Part shown: positions 1-7,919 of the stretch, in pieces
Layout: each line of letters opens with the position of its first letter
Position numbering within the stretch: position 1 is the stretch's first letter
DNA from: an uncultured Nitriliruptoraceae bacterium
GTDB lineage: Bacteria; Actinomycetota; Nitriliruptoria; Nitriliruptorales; Nitriliruptoraceae
DNA length: 64,000 nucleotides
Assembly (NCBI GenBank): GCA_913060655.1
Contig: CAJXTG010000002.1
Location: forward strand, 54,289 to 118,288
Reading direction: 5' to 3'
Position numbers and translations under genes: made by a program
Notes under the pieces: model-generated
What the model was told of the DNA's origin: nothing
The model's input: only the letters and a program-made list of their open reading frames with translations
The model's database searches: none

Positions 1-437
1 CGGTCCGCGCCGAGCTCCCGCTGGACGGCGTCGAGCGACATCAGCCCCTGCCCGTCGACGACGACCTCGATGCTGCTGGGGATGACCAGCGCCGCCGGCT
101 CCGTCCGCCCCCCACCGACCTGCAGAAGAACGGGCGGTGCGACCAGCGGGCTGGGTCGCGGCACCGTCGGATCGAGCGGTTCGACGAGCAGGAGCAGCAG
201 CGTCGTCGCGTCGTCGGGCGCCTGCGCACCGGACGCCCCGAGCAGCAGCACGTCCTCGCGCAGCGCGGTGAGCGGGACGCCCTCGAGGCGGTTCGAGCCG
301 AGCAGCCACAGGCCGCCGACGAACGCGGCCCACAGGACGGCGACGATGACGAGCCCGATGAGGGCGCGGAGCAGGACCCGCAGGAGGCGGACGGGCGAGC
401 GGCGGCGGGTCAGCGTGAAGCCCGGCAGCTCCGACAC
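1..437 (-). CDS. LytR-CpsA-Psr (LCP)-like membrane protein, N-terminal fragment
   Basis: About 145 codons are visible; the rest lies beyond the left edge. A short basic N-terminus is followed by one hydrophobic segment (about residues 20-45), then an extracytoplasmic part with the order LLLGASG, an acidic DDATTLLLLL stretch and LVIPSSIEVVVDG. This resembles the beginning of an LCP phosphotransferase domain, but the usual SIPRD motif is degenerate (IPSS). LCP proteins attach polymers to peptidoglycan. GTG at 437 is chosen because GGAGG lies 7 nt upstream; GTG at 440 is equally open. The gene is divergent from the TIGR03089 gene. The family call is an inference from weak motif similarity. Confidence 0.55.
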   Translation of the reverse strand, partial: MSELPGFTLTRRRSPVRLLRVLLRALIGLVIVAVLWAAFVGGLWLLGSNRLEGVPLTALREDVLLLGASGAQAPDDATTLLLLLVEPLDPTVPRPSPLVAPPVLLQVGGGRTEPAALVIPSSIEVVVDGQGLMSLDAVQRELGAD

Positions 438-512
438 CACGTCACCTCCCGCCCGCGGCCCGCGGCCCGCGCGCCGCCGCCTCCGGTCCCCGACCGGGAC
501 CCCGGGCCGCGG

Positions 513-537
513 AGCGTAGGGCCGGCGCCGATAGCCT
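513..537. promoter_or_regulatory. Divergent -10 elements, LCP-like gene / TIGR03089 gene
   Basis: The minus strand reads TACGCT at 518-513 toward the LCP-like gene. The plus strand reads TAGCCT at 532-537 toward the gene starting at 572. Both fit the TAnnnT pattern that recurs in this window. No clear -35 hexamer is seen. Confidence 0.4.
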
Positions 538-571
538 CCGCGGTCCCGCGACGGCGAACGGACAGGCTCGC

Positions 572-1327
572 ATGCGCATCACGGTCGGGGCCCGACCGCC
601 CGCCGCCGACGACGTCCCCGGCGCGCTGGAGGGCGCGGTCGCGCTCCTCGGGCAGCGGCCCGCGATCACCGGCCTGCATGCGGGCGAGCGGCGCGAGCAG
701 GGGTTCGCCTCCCTCGCCGGCTGGGTCGCGAAGGGCGCGAACCTGCTCGCGCTGGAGGTCGGTGCCGCACCGGGCGACCGCCTGGCGCTGGGCGGGCCAC
801 CCGGCTGGCCCGTCGCCGCCGTGGCACTGTCCGCCTGGTGGGTCGGCATGACCGTCGTCCCGCTGGGGAGGGCCGAGGACGCGGCGGTGGTGGTCGCGCA
901 CGCGGCGACGGCGTCGTCGGCTGCCGCGTCCGGGCCTGCCGACCGGTTCGTCTTCGGTGACGCCCTCGACGGCTCCGGCTCGGACCCGGACGGAGCGGAG
1001 GCGTGGGTGGACGCGGTCACGCCGCACGGCGACCGGCCGCCACCGGCGGTGCGGGACGGGTCGCGGGTCGCGTTCGTCGCGACCGACGGGACGGGGACGA
1101 CCCAGCGTGACCTGCTCGCCACCGTGCCGGCGGGGACGGAGGGCGTGCTCGGCCTCGACCGTGCGGGCGATGACGACGTCGTCGCCGGGGCGGACGGTGC
1201 CCGCCGGCTGGCGGCGCTGGCCCTGCGGCCGCTGGTGACCGGCGCGGCGACCGTCGTCCTCGACGTCGACGACGCGGACCGGGACGCGCGCGCGACCGCC
1301 GAGCGGGTCGCGCTCTGGTACGCCTGA
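572..1327 (+). CDS. TIGR03089 family protein (AMP-ligase-like N-domain)
   Basis: The 251-residue protein resembles only the N-terminal part of acyl-CoA synthetases: residues 63-100 (VGAAPGDRLALGG, then the AWWVGMTVVPLG segment) look like the second helix-strand unit of AMP-binding enzymes. The ATP-grasping P-loop and C-terminal adenylation motifs are absent, so it is unlikely to be an active ligase. Proteins like this form the actinobacterial TIGR03089 family of unknown function, often beside an LCP gene, as here. The ATG start has only a weak upstream GGACAGG. A TAGCCT element lies about 34 nt upstream. Confidence 0.75.
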   Translation: MRITVGARPPAADDVPGALEGAVALLGQRPAITGLHAGERREQGFASLAGWVAKGANLLALEVGAAPGDRLALGGPPGWPVAAVALSAWWVGMTVVPLGRAEDAAVVVAHAATASSAAASGPADRFVFGDALDGSGSDPDGAEAWVDAVTPHGDRPPPAVRDGSRVAFVATDGTGTTQRDLLATVPAGTEGVLGLDRAGDDDVVAGADGARRLAALALRPLVTGAATVVLDVDDADRDARATAERVALWYA

Positions 1328-1331
1328 GCGC

Positions 1332-3125
1332 TCAGACCCCGGCGGCGTCCGGCGCCAGCGCGTAGAGGTCCCCTGCCCCGGCGGCGACGACCGGCGCGAG
1401 CCCGTGGACCGCGGGCAGCAGGCGGGTGACGAGCACCCGGGCGCGGAGCGTCCGGGCCGCGAGCAGGTCGGGATCGGGGGCGTCCGGACCACCGCCGTCG
1501 AGGGCCGCGCGGGCGTGGGCGACCCCGCGGACGACGAGCCCGGTGGCGAGCACGGTGCTGAGCAGGCGCAGGTAGGCGTGCGCGCCCGCGAGCACGTCGA
1601 GCGGCTCCTCACCGCGGTCACGCAGGGCGCGCGTCGCGTCGCGCGCGACGTCACGGGCGGCGGCCAGCGGCGCGGCGAGGTCGGCGAGCGACTCGGGCAG
1701 CGCGTCCGGGACGAGCCCGTCCAGCAGCGTGTCGATCATGGCACCGGCCTCGGACGGCAGCTTGCGCAGCACCAGGTCGATCGCCTGGATGCCGTTCGTG
1801 CCCTCGTAGATGGGGGCGATGCGCGCGTCGCGCAGGTGCTGGGCGATGCCGGTCTCCTCCACGTAGCCCATCCCGCCGAGGACCTGCAGGGCCGTGGAGG
1901 TCAGCTCGACGCCGAGGTCGGTGCACCACGACTTCGAGAGCGGGGTGAGCAGGTCCGCGAGCGCCTGCCCCTCGCGCCGGGCCGCGTCGTCCGCGCCGTG
2001 CAGGGCGAGGTCGAGCGCGCGCGCGTTCTCGTAGCAGAGGGCACGCATCGCGTCGATGGCGGCACGGGTCTCGAGGAGCATGCGCCGCACGTCGGGATGG
2101 TCGATCAGCGGTGACTGCTCGCCCGGTGCGGCGCCGGGAGCGCGGCCCTGCCGACGTTCGCGCGCGTAGGCCTCGGCGTGCTGGGCGGCCCGCTCCGCGA
2201 TCGCGAGCCCCTGCAGGCCGACGCCGAGCCGGGCGTCGTTCATCATCGTGAACATCTGCCGCATGCCGTCGTGCGGCGCACCGACGAGCTCGCCGATGGC
2301 ACCGCCCTCGGACTCGCCGAACGCCATCACGCACGTCGGTGACGCGTGGATGCCGAGCTTGTGCTCGAGGGAGACGACCTCGACGTCGTTGCGGGCCCCG
2401 AGCGTCCCGTCGTCGGCGACGAGGAACTTCGGCACGATGAACAGCGAGATGCCCTTCGTGCCCGGCGGCGCATCGGGCAGGCGTGCGAGCACCAGGTGGA
2501 CGATCTGCTCGCTGAGGTCGTGGTCGCCGTAGGTGATGTAGATCTTCTGTCCGGTGATGCGGTACCGACCGTCGCCCGTCGGCTCCGCGCGGGTCGTCAC
2601 AGCCCCCACGTCGGACCCCGCCTGCGGCTCGGTCAGGTTCATCGTGCCCGACCACTCGCCGGTGACCATGCGCGGCAGGTAGCGGGCCTGCTGCTCGGGC
2701 GAGCCGTGGTGGGTGAGCAGGTGCACCGCCCCGGTGGTCAGCAGCGGGTTGAGGGAGAAGGCCATGTTGGCGCTCGTGATGAGCTCCTTCACGGCGGTCG
2801 CCGCGAGCAGCGGGAACCCGCCGCCGCCGTGCTGCTCCGGATGCTGCATCGCCCCCCAGCCGGCCGCGACGTACCGGGCGTAGGCGTCGTGGAAGCTGGC
2901 CGGGGTCACGACCCGCCCGTCCTCGAGGCGGGCGCCCTCCCGGTCGCCGTCGCGGTTGGTCGGTGCGACGACCTCCGCGGCGAACCGGCCGGCCTCCTCC
3001 AGGAGCGCGGCGAGCGTCTCGCCGTCGGCGTGGGGGAACGCCGGCAGGTCGGTGAGGGTGCGCAGCGGCGCGACATGGTCGAGCGTGAACCCGATGTCGG
3101 CGAGGGGCGCGCGATAACCGTCCAT
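1332..3125 (-). CDS. Acyl-CoA dehydrogenase (597 aa, extended DmdC-like type)
   Basis: FAD-dependent acyl-CoA dehydrogenase that makes the 2,3-enoyl-CoA. At 597 residues it belongs to the long subfamily with an extra N-terminal segment and an extra C-terminal helical domain, the group that includes 3-methylmercaptopropionyl-CoA dehydrogenase. TEPQAGSD at 165-172 is the flavin/substrate motif, and YEGTNGIQ carries the probable catalytic base Glu441. The substrate cannot be assigned; nearby carboxylase and mutase genes suggest fatty-acid or propionyl-type metabolism. TAGGCT ends 6 nt before the ATG with no Shine-Dalgarno, predicting a leaderless transcript separate from the birA unit upstream. 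Confidence 0.9.
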   Translation of the reverse strand: MDGYRAPLADIGFTLDHVAPLRTLTDLPAFPHADGETLAALLEEAGRFAAEVVAPTNRDGDREGARLEDGRVVTPASFHDAYARYVAAGWGAMQHPEQHGGGGFPLLAATAVKELITSANMAFSLNPLLTTGAVHLLTHHGSPEQQARYLPRMVTGEWSGTMNLTEPQAGSDVGAVTTRAEPTGDGRYRITGQKIYITYGDHDLSEQIVHLVLARLPDAPPGTKGISLFIVPKFLVADDGTLGARNDVEVVSLEHKLGIHASPTCVMAFGESEGGAIGELVGAPHDGMRQMFTMMNDARLGVGLQGLAIAERAAQHAEAYARERRQGRAPGAAPGEQSPLIDHPDVRRMLLETRAAIDAMRALCYENARALDLALHGADDAARREGQALADLLTPLSKSWCTDLGVELTSTALQVLGGMGYVEETGIAQHLRDARIAPIYEGTNGIQAIDLVLRKLPSEAGAMIDTLLDGLVPDALPESLADLAAPLAAARDVARDATRALRDRGEEPLDVLAGAHAYLRLLSTVLATGLVVRGVAHARAALDGGGPDAPDPDLLAARTLRARVLVTRLLPAVHGLAPVVAAGAGDLYALAPDAAGV

Positions 3126-3131
3126 CCCCCG

Positions 3132-3137
3132 AGCCTA
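3132..3137 (-). promoter_or_regulatory. -10 element for leaderless acyl-CoA dehydrogenase mRNA
   Basis: The minus strand reads TAGGCT, then 6 nt (CGGGGG), then ATG. With a normal 6-7 nt distance from -10 to the first base, transcription would begin at the start codon. The 40-bp gap to the upstream gene leaves room for an independent promoter. Confidence 0.55.
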
Positions 3138-3165
3138 CTGGTGCACGTCCGGTCGACGCCGCGGC

Positions 3166-3996
3166 CTACCGGTGCGCGTCGAGCCGGGCCCGGACCCCCT
3201 CGAGGTCGAGGCGGTAGCGGCCGAGCCGGGGGCGGTGCAGCACCGACGGGGTCGCGCGGGGGCCGTCGAGCCCCGGGCCACGGTCGGCGCCGGCACGACC
3301 GAGTCCCGGCCACGCCGCCGGGAGCGAGGGCCACACCTCGAGGACGGGGACGAGCCGCACCGGGGTCCCGTCCACGAGGGTCAGCGGTGCACCGAGCCCA
3401 CCCACGACCAGCTGCGCGGCGAGATGGTCCAGCAGGGCGCAGGCGGCGTCGAGCGACCCGGCGGGGACGCCGTACAGCTCGAGGTCGGGGACACCGAAGC
3501 GGGCGGCACCGTGCGTCAGCGCCCAGCCGACGCCGTCCCGTCCGTCCGCCGACCCGCCGTCGGACGCCCCGCTCCCGATGGTCGCGACGACCCCGTCGCC
3601 GGCGTCGACGACCCCGGCGGCGACGCGTGGCAGCCAGGTCGCGTCGCGCACCACCCGCGCCGACAGGTCCCGGATCCCGCCGACACGGCCGGGGAGCACG
3701 CGGGCGAGCGCGGCGAGCAGTGCGGCCTGGCGCGTGAGCCCCTCGACGAGCCCGTCGGGGGCGACGGCGACCTCGGTCCGCAGCAGCGGGGTGCCGTCGG
3801 CGTCCTCGCCGGCCCGGACGACGGCACGCTGCATGCGCCCACCCCAGTGGACGTCCTGCGCCTCGGAGCCGTCGCCGGAATGGGCGGAGGCCCGGTCGAT
3901 CCCGCCGGCCGCCCGGGCGTCGGCGACGACCGCGGCGACGTCGGTGACGGGGGCGTCGAGGGCGAGGGCGATGAGCGAGGGTCGTGCCGACGGCAT
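3166..3996 (-). CDS. Hypothetical protein coupled to birA
   Basis: I do not recognise this 276-residue protein. It has no signal peptide or clear membrane segment. The most patterned part is the middle (WALTHGAARFGVPDLELYGVP, about residues 158-178), predicted alpha/beta; the C-terminus is proline- and arginine-rich. Its ATG shares one base with the birA stop (TGATG), so translation is probably coupled to biotin ligase. That arrangement suggests a role near carboxylase biotinylation or acyl-CoA metabolism, but the sequence gives no direct evidence for it. Codon use matches the neighbours. Confidence 0.7.
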   Translation of the reverse strand: MPSARPSLIALALDAPVTDVAAVVADARAAGGIDRASAHSGDGSEAQDVHWGGRMQRAVVRAGEDADGTPLLRTEVAVAPDGLVEGLTRQAALLAALARVLPGRVGGIRDLSARVVRDATWLPRVAAGVVDAGDGVVATIGSGASDGGSADGRDGVGWALTHGAARFGVPDLELYGVPAGSLDAACALLDHLAAQLVVGGLGAPLTLVDGTPVRLVPVLEVWPSLPAAWPGLGRAGADRGPGLDGPRATPSVLHRPRLGRYRLDLEGVRARLDAHR

Positions 3997-4832
3997 CAGG
4001 GCTCCTCGTCGCGGACGGACCCGGACAGGATGGCACGGGTGCGCCCCTCCGTGTCGACGACGAGTCGGCCGGCGTCGTCGATGGCCGTCGCGGTGCCGAC
4101 GACCGGTTCCTCCCCCGGGGGTCGCACCCGCACCCTGCGGCCGAGCGTGTCGCTGAGATCGCGGACCCGTCCGACGAGCCGTCGGGGGTCCTCGAGCAGC
4201 GGCAGGGTGCGGTCGAGGGCGGTGATGAGCGCCGCGAGCAGCCGGGGACGGTCGGGGGCGACGCCGGACAGCGTGGCGAGGTCGGTGCGGTCCGCGGCCG
4301 GCGCGTCGTGCAGGTGCACGTTCACCCCGATGCCGCAGAGCAGCACGTCCCGATGGCCGTCCGCCGTGGGGACACGCTCACGCTCGACGAGCACGCCGGC
4401 GAGCTTGCGCAGCCGCCCCTGCGGGCCGTCGTCCCGGACGACGACGTCGTTGGGCCACTTGAGCCGCAGCGCGGGGTGGGGTGCGCCCGACGTCAGGCAC
4501 GCCTCGACGGTGGCGACGCCGAGCGCGTGCGGGAGGAGCGGGAGCGCGCCGGCCGTCGTGTCGACGTCCAGCAGCACGGTGAGCGCGAGGCTCCCACCGT
4601 CGGCGTCGTCGTCCCAGCGGGTCCCGGTCCGTCCCCGACCCCGACGCTGCAGGTCGGCGAGCACCACCGTCCCGTCGGCGCCAGCGTCGCGCGCGTGCTC
4701 GCGGGCACGGTCCTGCGTGGACGCGACCTCACCGACCGCGAGCAGGGTCCGCAGCCGGTCGGACGCGTCGAGGGCGGACCGCACCGTCTCGGTCGCCGCG
4801 ACGTCGCGCCACGGCGCAGCCGAGGTGTCCAC
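3996..4832 (-). CDS. birA: Biotin-[acetyl-CoA-carboxylase] ligase
   Basis: Transfers biotin via biotinyl-5'-AMP to the carrier-domain lysine of carboxylases. Visible motifs: STQ at 38-40, [11 protein letters not shown] at 63-73 (biotinyl-AMP loop) and KWPNDV at 125-130 (ATP/biotin site), then the small C-terminal domain. At 278 residues it lacks the N-terminal DNA-binding domain of E. coli BirA, so it is a monofunctional ligase and not a repressor. The start is GTG with GGAAGGGA upstream. It is divergent from the carboxyltransferase gene accD, its likely pathway partner; the substrate carrier domain is encoded at 7920-9665. Confidence 0.95.
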   Translation of the reverse strand: MDTSAAPWRDVAATETVRSALDASDRLRTLLAVGEVASTQDRAREHARDAGADGTVVLADLQRRGRGRTGTRWDDDADGGSLALTVLLDVDTTAGALPLLPHALGVATVEACLTSGAPHPALRLKWPNDVVVRDDGPQGRLRKLAGVLVERERVPTADGHRDVLLCGIGVNVHLHDAPAADRTDLATLSGVAPDRPRLLAALITALDRTLPLLEDPRRLVGRVRDLSDTLGRRVRVRPPGEEPVVGTATAIDDAGRLVVDTEGRTRAILSGSVRDEEP

Positions 4833-4865
4833 CGTCGTCCCTTCCGGAGGCCGTGCGGGAGCGCG

Positions 4866-4875
4866 AGACTAGGCT
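4866..4875. promoter_or_regulatory. Overlapping divergent -10 elements, birA / accD
   Basis: AGACTAGGCT holds TAGTCT for birA on the minus strand (4871-4866) and TAGGCT for accD on the plus strand (4870-4875). The two hexamers share the central TA. Two polymerases could not occupy both at once. Confidence 0.45.
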
Positions 4876-4903
4876 CCGGCGACCCGCGAGGAGGGAGCGA
4901 CGC

Positions 4904-6460
4904 ATGACGGACACGACCGCGCGACGGTTGGAGGAGCTGCTGCGCCGCCGGGAGGAGTCGCGGCAGGGCGGCGGACCGGAGGCGGTCGCCCGGCAGCACG
5001 AGCGCGGCAAGCTGACCGCGCGCGAGCGCATCGACCTGCTCCTCGACGACGGCTCGTTCACGGAGACGGACGCGTTCGCGCTGCACCGGGCCTCCGGCTT
5101 CGGGGTGGAGGACGAGCGTTCTCCGGGCGACGGGGTGGTCACCGGTCACGGCACGATCGACGGGCGACGCGTGTGCGTGTTCAGCCAGGACTTCACGGTG
5201 CTGGGCGGGTCGCTCGGTGAGGTGTTCGCGGAGAAGATCGTGAAGGTGATGGACCTCGCGGTCCGCATGGGGGTCCCCCTCATCGGCCTGAACGACTCCG
5301 GTGGGGCCCGCATCCAGGAGGGTGTCGTCGCGCTCGGCGGCTACGCGGACATCTTCCTCCGGAACGTGCGGGCGTCCGGGGTGGTGCCCCAGATCAGCGC
5401 GATCCTCGGACCCTGTGCGGGTGGGGCCGTCTACTCCCCGTCGATCACCGACTTCGTCTTCATGGTGCGGGACACGTCGCACATGTTCGTCACCGGACCG
5501 AACGTGATCCGCACCGTCACCGGCGAGGAGGTGACGATGGAGGAGCTCGGGGGTGCCATGACGCACGCGTCCCGCTCGGGGGTCGCGCACTTCACCGGCG
5601 CCGACGAGGAGTCGGTCCTCGACGACATCGGGCTGCTGCTGTCGTTCCTCCCGTCGAACAACCTCGAGGAGGCGCCGCGGGTCGAGCCCGACGACGACCC
5701 GGACCGGGCCTGCCCGGCGCTCGACACGTTCATGCCGGACAGTGCGAACGTCCCCTACGACGTCCGTGACGTCATCACCGAGGTCGTCGATGACGGCGAG
5801 CTGTTCGAGGTCGCGTCCGCCTTCGCGCAGAACATCGTCGTCGCCTTCGCGCGGATCGACGGGCGGTCGGTCGGCGTGGTCGCGAACCAGCCGCAGCATC
5901 TCGCCGGGGTGCTCGACATCGACTCGGCGACGAAGGCCGCACGCTTCATCCGCACGTGCGACGCGTTCAACGTCCCCGTCGTCACCTTCGTCGACGTGCC
6001 GGGCTTCCTCCCGGGCACGGCGCAGGAGTTCGACGGCATCATCCGTCACGGCGCGAAGCTGCTGTACGCCTACGCGGAGGCGACCGTGCCGAAGCTGACG
6101 GTCATCCTGCGCAAGGCGTACGGCGGGGCGTACGACGTGATGGGCTCGAAGCACATCGGGGCCGACGTCAACCTGGCGTGGCCGACCGCGGAGATCGCGG
6201 TGATGGGGGCGCGCGGTGCGGTGAACATCCTGCACCGGCGCGAGCTCGCCGCCGCGGAGGATCCCGAGGCGCTGCTCGCCGAGTTCGAGGAGAGCTACGC
6301 GGAGCAGTTCGCGAACCCCTGGCGGGCCGCCGAACGCGGCTACGTCGACGCGGTCATCCTGCCGTCGGAGACGCGCCAGCAGCTGGTGCGGGCGCTGCGG
6401 TTCACCGCGTCGAAGCGTGAGCCGGGTCCGCCCCGGAAGCACGGGAACATCCCCCTGTGA
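4904..6460 (+). CDS. accD: Acyl-CoA (propionyl-CoA) carboxylase beta subunit, carboxyltransferase
   Basis: Carboxyltransferase half of a biotin-dependent acyl-CoA carboxylase, 518 residues, in the PccB/AccD5 family. It carries both crotonase-like halves: GGSLGE and [12 protein letters not shown] with [11 protein letters not shown] in the N-half, and [23 protein letters not shown] and [12 protein letters not shown] in the C-half. These oxyanion-hole and acyl-CoA-pocket motifs are intact. ATG 4904 is chosen over an upstream in-frame ATG (4853) because GAGGGAG lies just before it. The stop overlaps the epsilon-subunit GTG (GTGA). Homologues make methylmalonyl-CoA from propionyl-CoA, and a mutase for that product is encoded at 9708. 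The propionyl preference is inferred. Confidence 0.93.
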   Translation: MTDTTARRLEELLRRREESRQGGGPEAVARQHERGKLTARERIDLLLDDGSFTETDAFALHRASGFGVEDERSPGDGVVTGHGTIDGRRVCVFSQDFTVLGGSLGEVFAEKIVKVMDLAVRMGVPLIGLNDSGGARIQEGVVALGGYADIFLRNVRASGVVPQISAILGPCAGGAVYSPSITDFVFMVRDTSHMFVTGPNVIRTVTGEEVTMEELGGAMTHASRSGVAHFTGADEESVLDDIGLLLSFLPSNNLEEAPRVEPDDDPDRACPALDTFMPDSANVPYDVRDVITEVVDDGELFEVASAFAQNIVVAFARIDGRSVGVVANQPQHLAGVLDIDSATKAARFIRTCDAFNVPVVTFVDVPGFLPGTAQEFDGIIRHGAKLLYAYAEATVPKLTVILRKAYGGAYDVMGSKHIGADVNLAWPTAEIAVMGARGAVNILHRRELAAAEDPEALLAEFEESYAEQFANPWRAAERGYVDAVILPSETRQQLVRALRFTASKREPGPPRKHGNIPL

Positions 6461-6690
6461 GCGGCGCTGCGGAGGCGGGGCCGACGGCGGGACCGTCGCT
6501 GCGGATCGTCGCGGGCGGACGACCGACGGATGCGGAGCACGCCGCGCTCGTCGAGGCGCTGCGGACGGTGCGGGCGCGTCGGCGGGCGGCGACGCGCCGG
6601 GACGGCGGGTCGGTGTGGGCGCACGCCGGCCGGCTCGAGGCGCACGGTCGGCGACGGGTCGACGAGCGGGTGCTGCTCCGCCGCGCCTGA
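6457..6690 (+). CDS. accE: Acyl-CoA carboxylase epsilon subunit
   Basis: A 77-residue protein with the pattern of actinobacterial AccE/Pcc[19 protein letters not shown] near residues 15-32, then an arginine-rich tail. In characterised actinobacterial carboxylases the epsilon subunit stabilises the alpha-beta complex. Its GTG start overlaps the accD stop by four bases (GTGA), and no other gene lies between them, so it is translated with the beta subunit. Short and weakly conserved, but family and position agree. Confidence 0.8.
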   Translation: MSGAAEAGPTAGPSLRIVAGGRPTDAEHAALVEALRTVRARRRAATRRDGGSVWAHAGRLEAHGRRRVDERVLLRRA

Positions 6691-6697
6691 CCGGCGA

Positions 6698-7177
6698 TCA
6701 CATCGCGCCGGCGCTCTCCTCCGCGGCGGCGCGGGCGGCCTCGGCCTCCTCCTCCGACGCGTACACGGTGACCGTCGTCTCCATGCCGGCGGCCCGGTGG
6801 CCGGGCACGGTGCAGATGACGGTCCATTCCCCGGGGAAGAGCAGCACCGTCCCGGTGCCCGTCTCCTGCCCCTCCGCCTCGGGGATGTCCGAGCCGTCGG
6901 CGGCCCCGAGGAACTGGGCGTTGTGGTAGGCGTCGCTGACGTTGGTGACGGTCACGTCGACGGCGCCGGTGACGAGGAACTGGTCGGTGATGTCGAAGAA
7001 GAAGTTGCCCATGTCCATGCTGACCGTGCCACCGGGCCCGACCGGCTGGATCGGGTCGCAGCCCTCGCTGCCCGCCGGGCACACGAGCGGCGCGGCCTCG
7101 ACGGCCCCCTCGGGGAGGGTCGCGCAGCCGGACAGGAGCGCGGCGGCAGCCGCGACGGCGAACAGACGCAGACGCAC
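6698..7177 (-). CDS. Cupredoxin (plastocyanin-like) lipoprotein A
   Basis: Small exported blue-copper-type protein, 159 residues. The N-terminus is a lipoprotein signal with lipobox LLSGC (Cys18). The cupredoxin fold shows the ligand set of a type 1 copper site: His in AYHNAQF, then Cys, His and Met in CTVPGHRAAGM. Such proteins carry single electrons at the membrane surface. The GTG start at 7177 has GAGGT upstream; TATGCT at 7226-7221 is a possible -10. It is convergent with accE and lies 74 bp from a second cupredoxin gene, its likely paralogue. The redox partner is not in the window. Confidence 0.8.
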   Translation of the reverse strand: MRLRLFAVAAAAALLSGCATLPEGAVEAAPLVCPAGSEGCDPIQPVGPGGTVSMDMGNFFFDITDQFLVTGAVDVTVTNVSDAYHNAQFLGAADGSDIPEAEGQETGTGTVLLFPGEWTVICTVPGHRAAGMETTVTVYASEEEAEAARAAAEESAGAM

Positions 7178-7251
7178 GGTGACCTCACTGGGACGGTTCT
7201 GGGGCCCTTCGAGCGGCCGCAGCATACCGGCGGCCGGTGTCGGGTCGGCGC

Positions 7252-7659
7252 TCAGCGGACCGCGACGGCGAGGGCGCCGCGCATCGTCTCCTCGTGTCCG
7301 GGGACGGTGCACACGTAGGTGTAGTTGCCCGCCTCGAGGGTCACCTCGCCGGTCGCCGTCCGACCGGGCGCGCAGGCGGCGATCTCCTCGCCGGTCTCCT
7401 CGATGACGAGGTTGTGGTTCGCGCCGCCCTCGCAGACGAGCGCCAGGCTGGCCGTCCCGGGGTCCATGCGCAGCTGGTCCGGCTCCCAGGTCAGACGGTC
7501 GGTCCCGACCACGACGAGGTCGGCCTCGGGCAGGGCGGCCTCCCCGCCACCGCAGGCGGCGAGCAGCGGGACGGTGAGCACGGCGGCGGCGACGCGGGCA
7601 CGACGGTGGCGGCGTGGGCGGGGTCGGCGCGCGCGGGAGGGGACGTCGGGGTGGAGCAC
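7252..7659 (-). CDS. Cupredoxin lipoprotein B
   Basis: Second secreted copper protein, 135 residues. A long basic N-terminus precedes a hydrophobic stretch and lipobox LLAAC (Cys36). Predicted copper ligands are His82 (ANHNLVI), Cys117 and His122 (CTVPGH) and Met126. Two further cysteines (76 and 96) could form a disulfide. It reads in the same direction as cupredoxin A and probably arose by duplication, although only the copper motif is clearly alike. TACCTT (7737-7732) is a candidate -10. The first ATG gives a long n-region, so the true start could be slightly downstream. Confidence 0.78.
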   Translation of the reverse strand: MLHPDVPSRARRPRPRRHRRARVAAAVLTVPLLAACGGGEAALPEADLVVVGTDRLTWEPDQLRMDPGTASLALVCEGGANHNLVIEETGEEIAACAPGRTATGEVTLEAGNYTYVCTVPGHEETMRGALAVAVR

Positions 7660-7842
7660 GGGGGCCTCCGGGTCGGGCGCAGCGGGGCGCGGGCGGATGG
7701 GCGGAGCGGGAGCGGTCCGGGCCCGGTGGCGAAGGTACCGACGGCTCCTGCGGCGGCGGGGCGGCCGCAGGGCGGCTCCGGGCGGTCCGGGGAGCCACCC
7801 GACGGCCCGTCCGGGGTCCCGGTCCGGAGGCCCGCGACGACC

Positions 7843-7894
7843 GAGACGAACGAGACGAACGGTCGTTCGTTCATTCCGTGGTGAGGACTAGGCT
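7843..7894 (+). promoter_or_regulatory. Operator-like palindrome and promoter of carboxylase alpha gene
   Basis: Two direct GAGACGAAC repeats (7843-7851, 7852-7860) run into the perfect inverted repeat ACGAACG-GT-CGTTCGT (7855-7870). TAGGCT at 7889-7894 is a good -10, and the palindrome covers the expected -35 position. This layout is typical of a repressor site, and the palindrome style resembles TetR-family operators. The regulator is unknown. Confidence 0.55.
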
Positions 7895-7919
7895 CGCGGA
7901 GGTCCGGGGAGGGAGCGCC

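Noticed and set aside
7614..7919. In-frame N-terminal extension of the carboxylase alpha subunit from an upstream ATG
   Set aside because: The extra 102 residues are low-complexity, run through the promoter and operator, and homologues start at the GTG at 7920.
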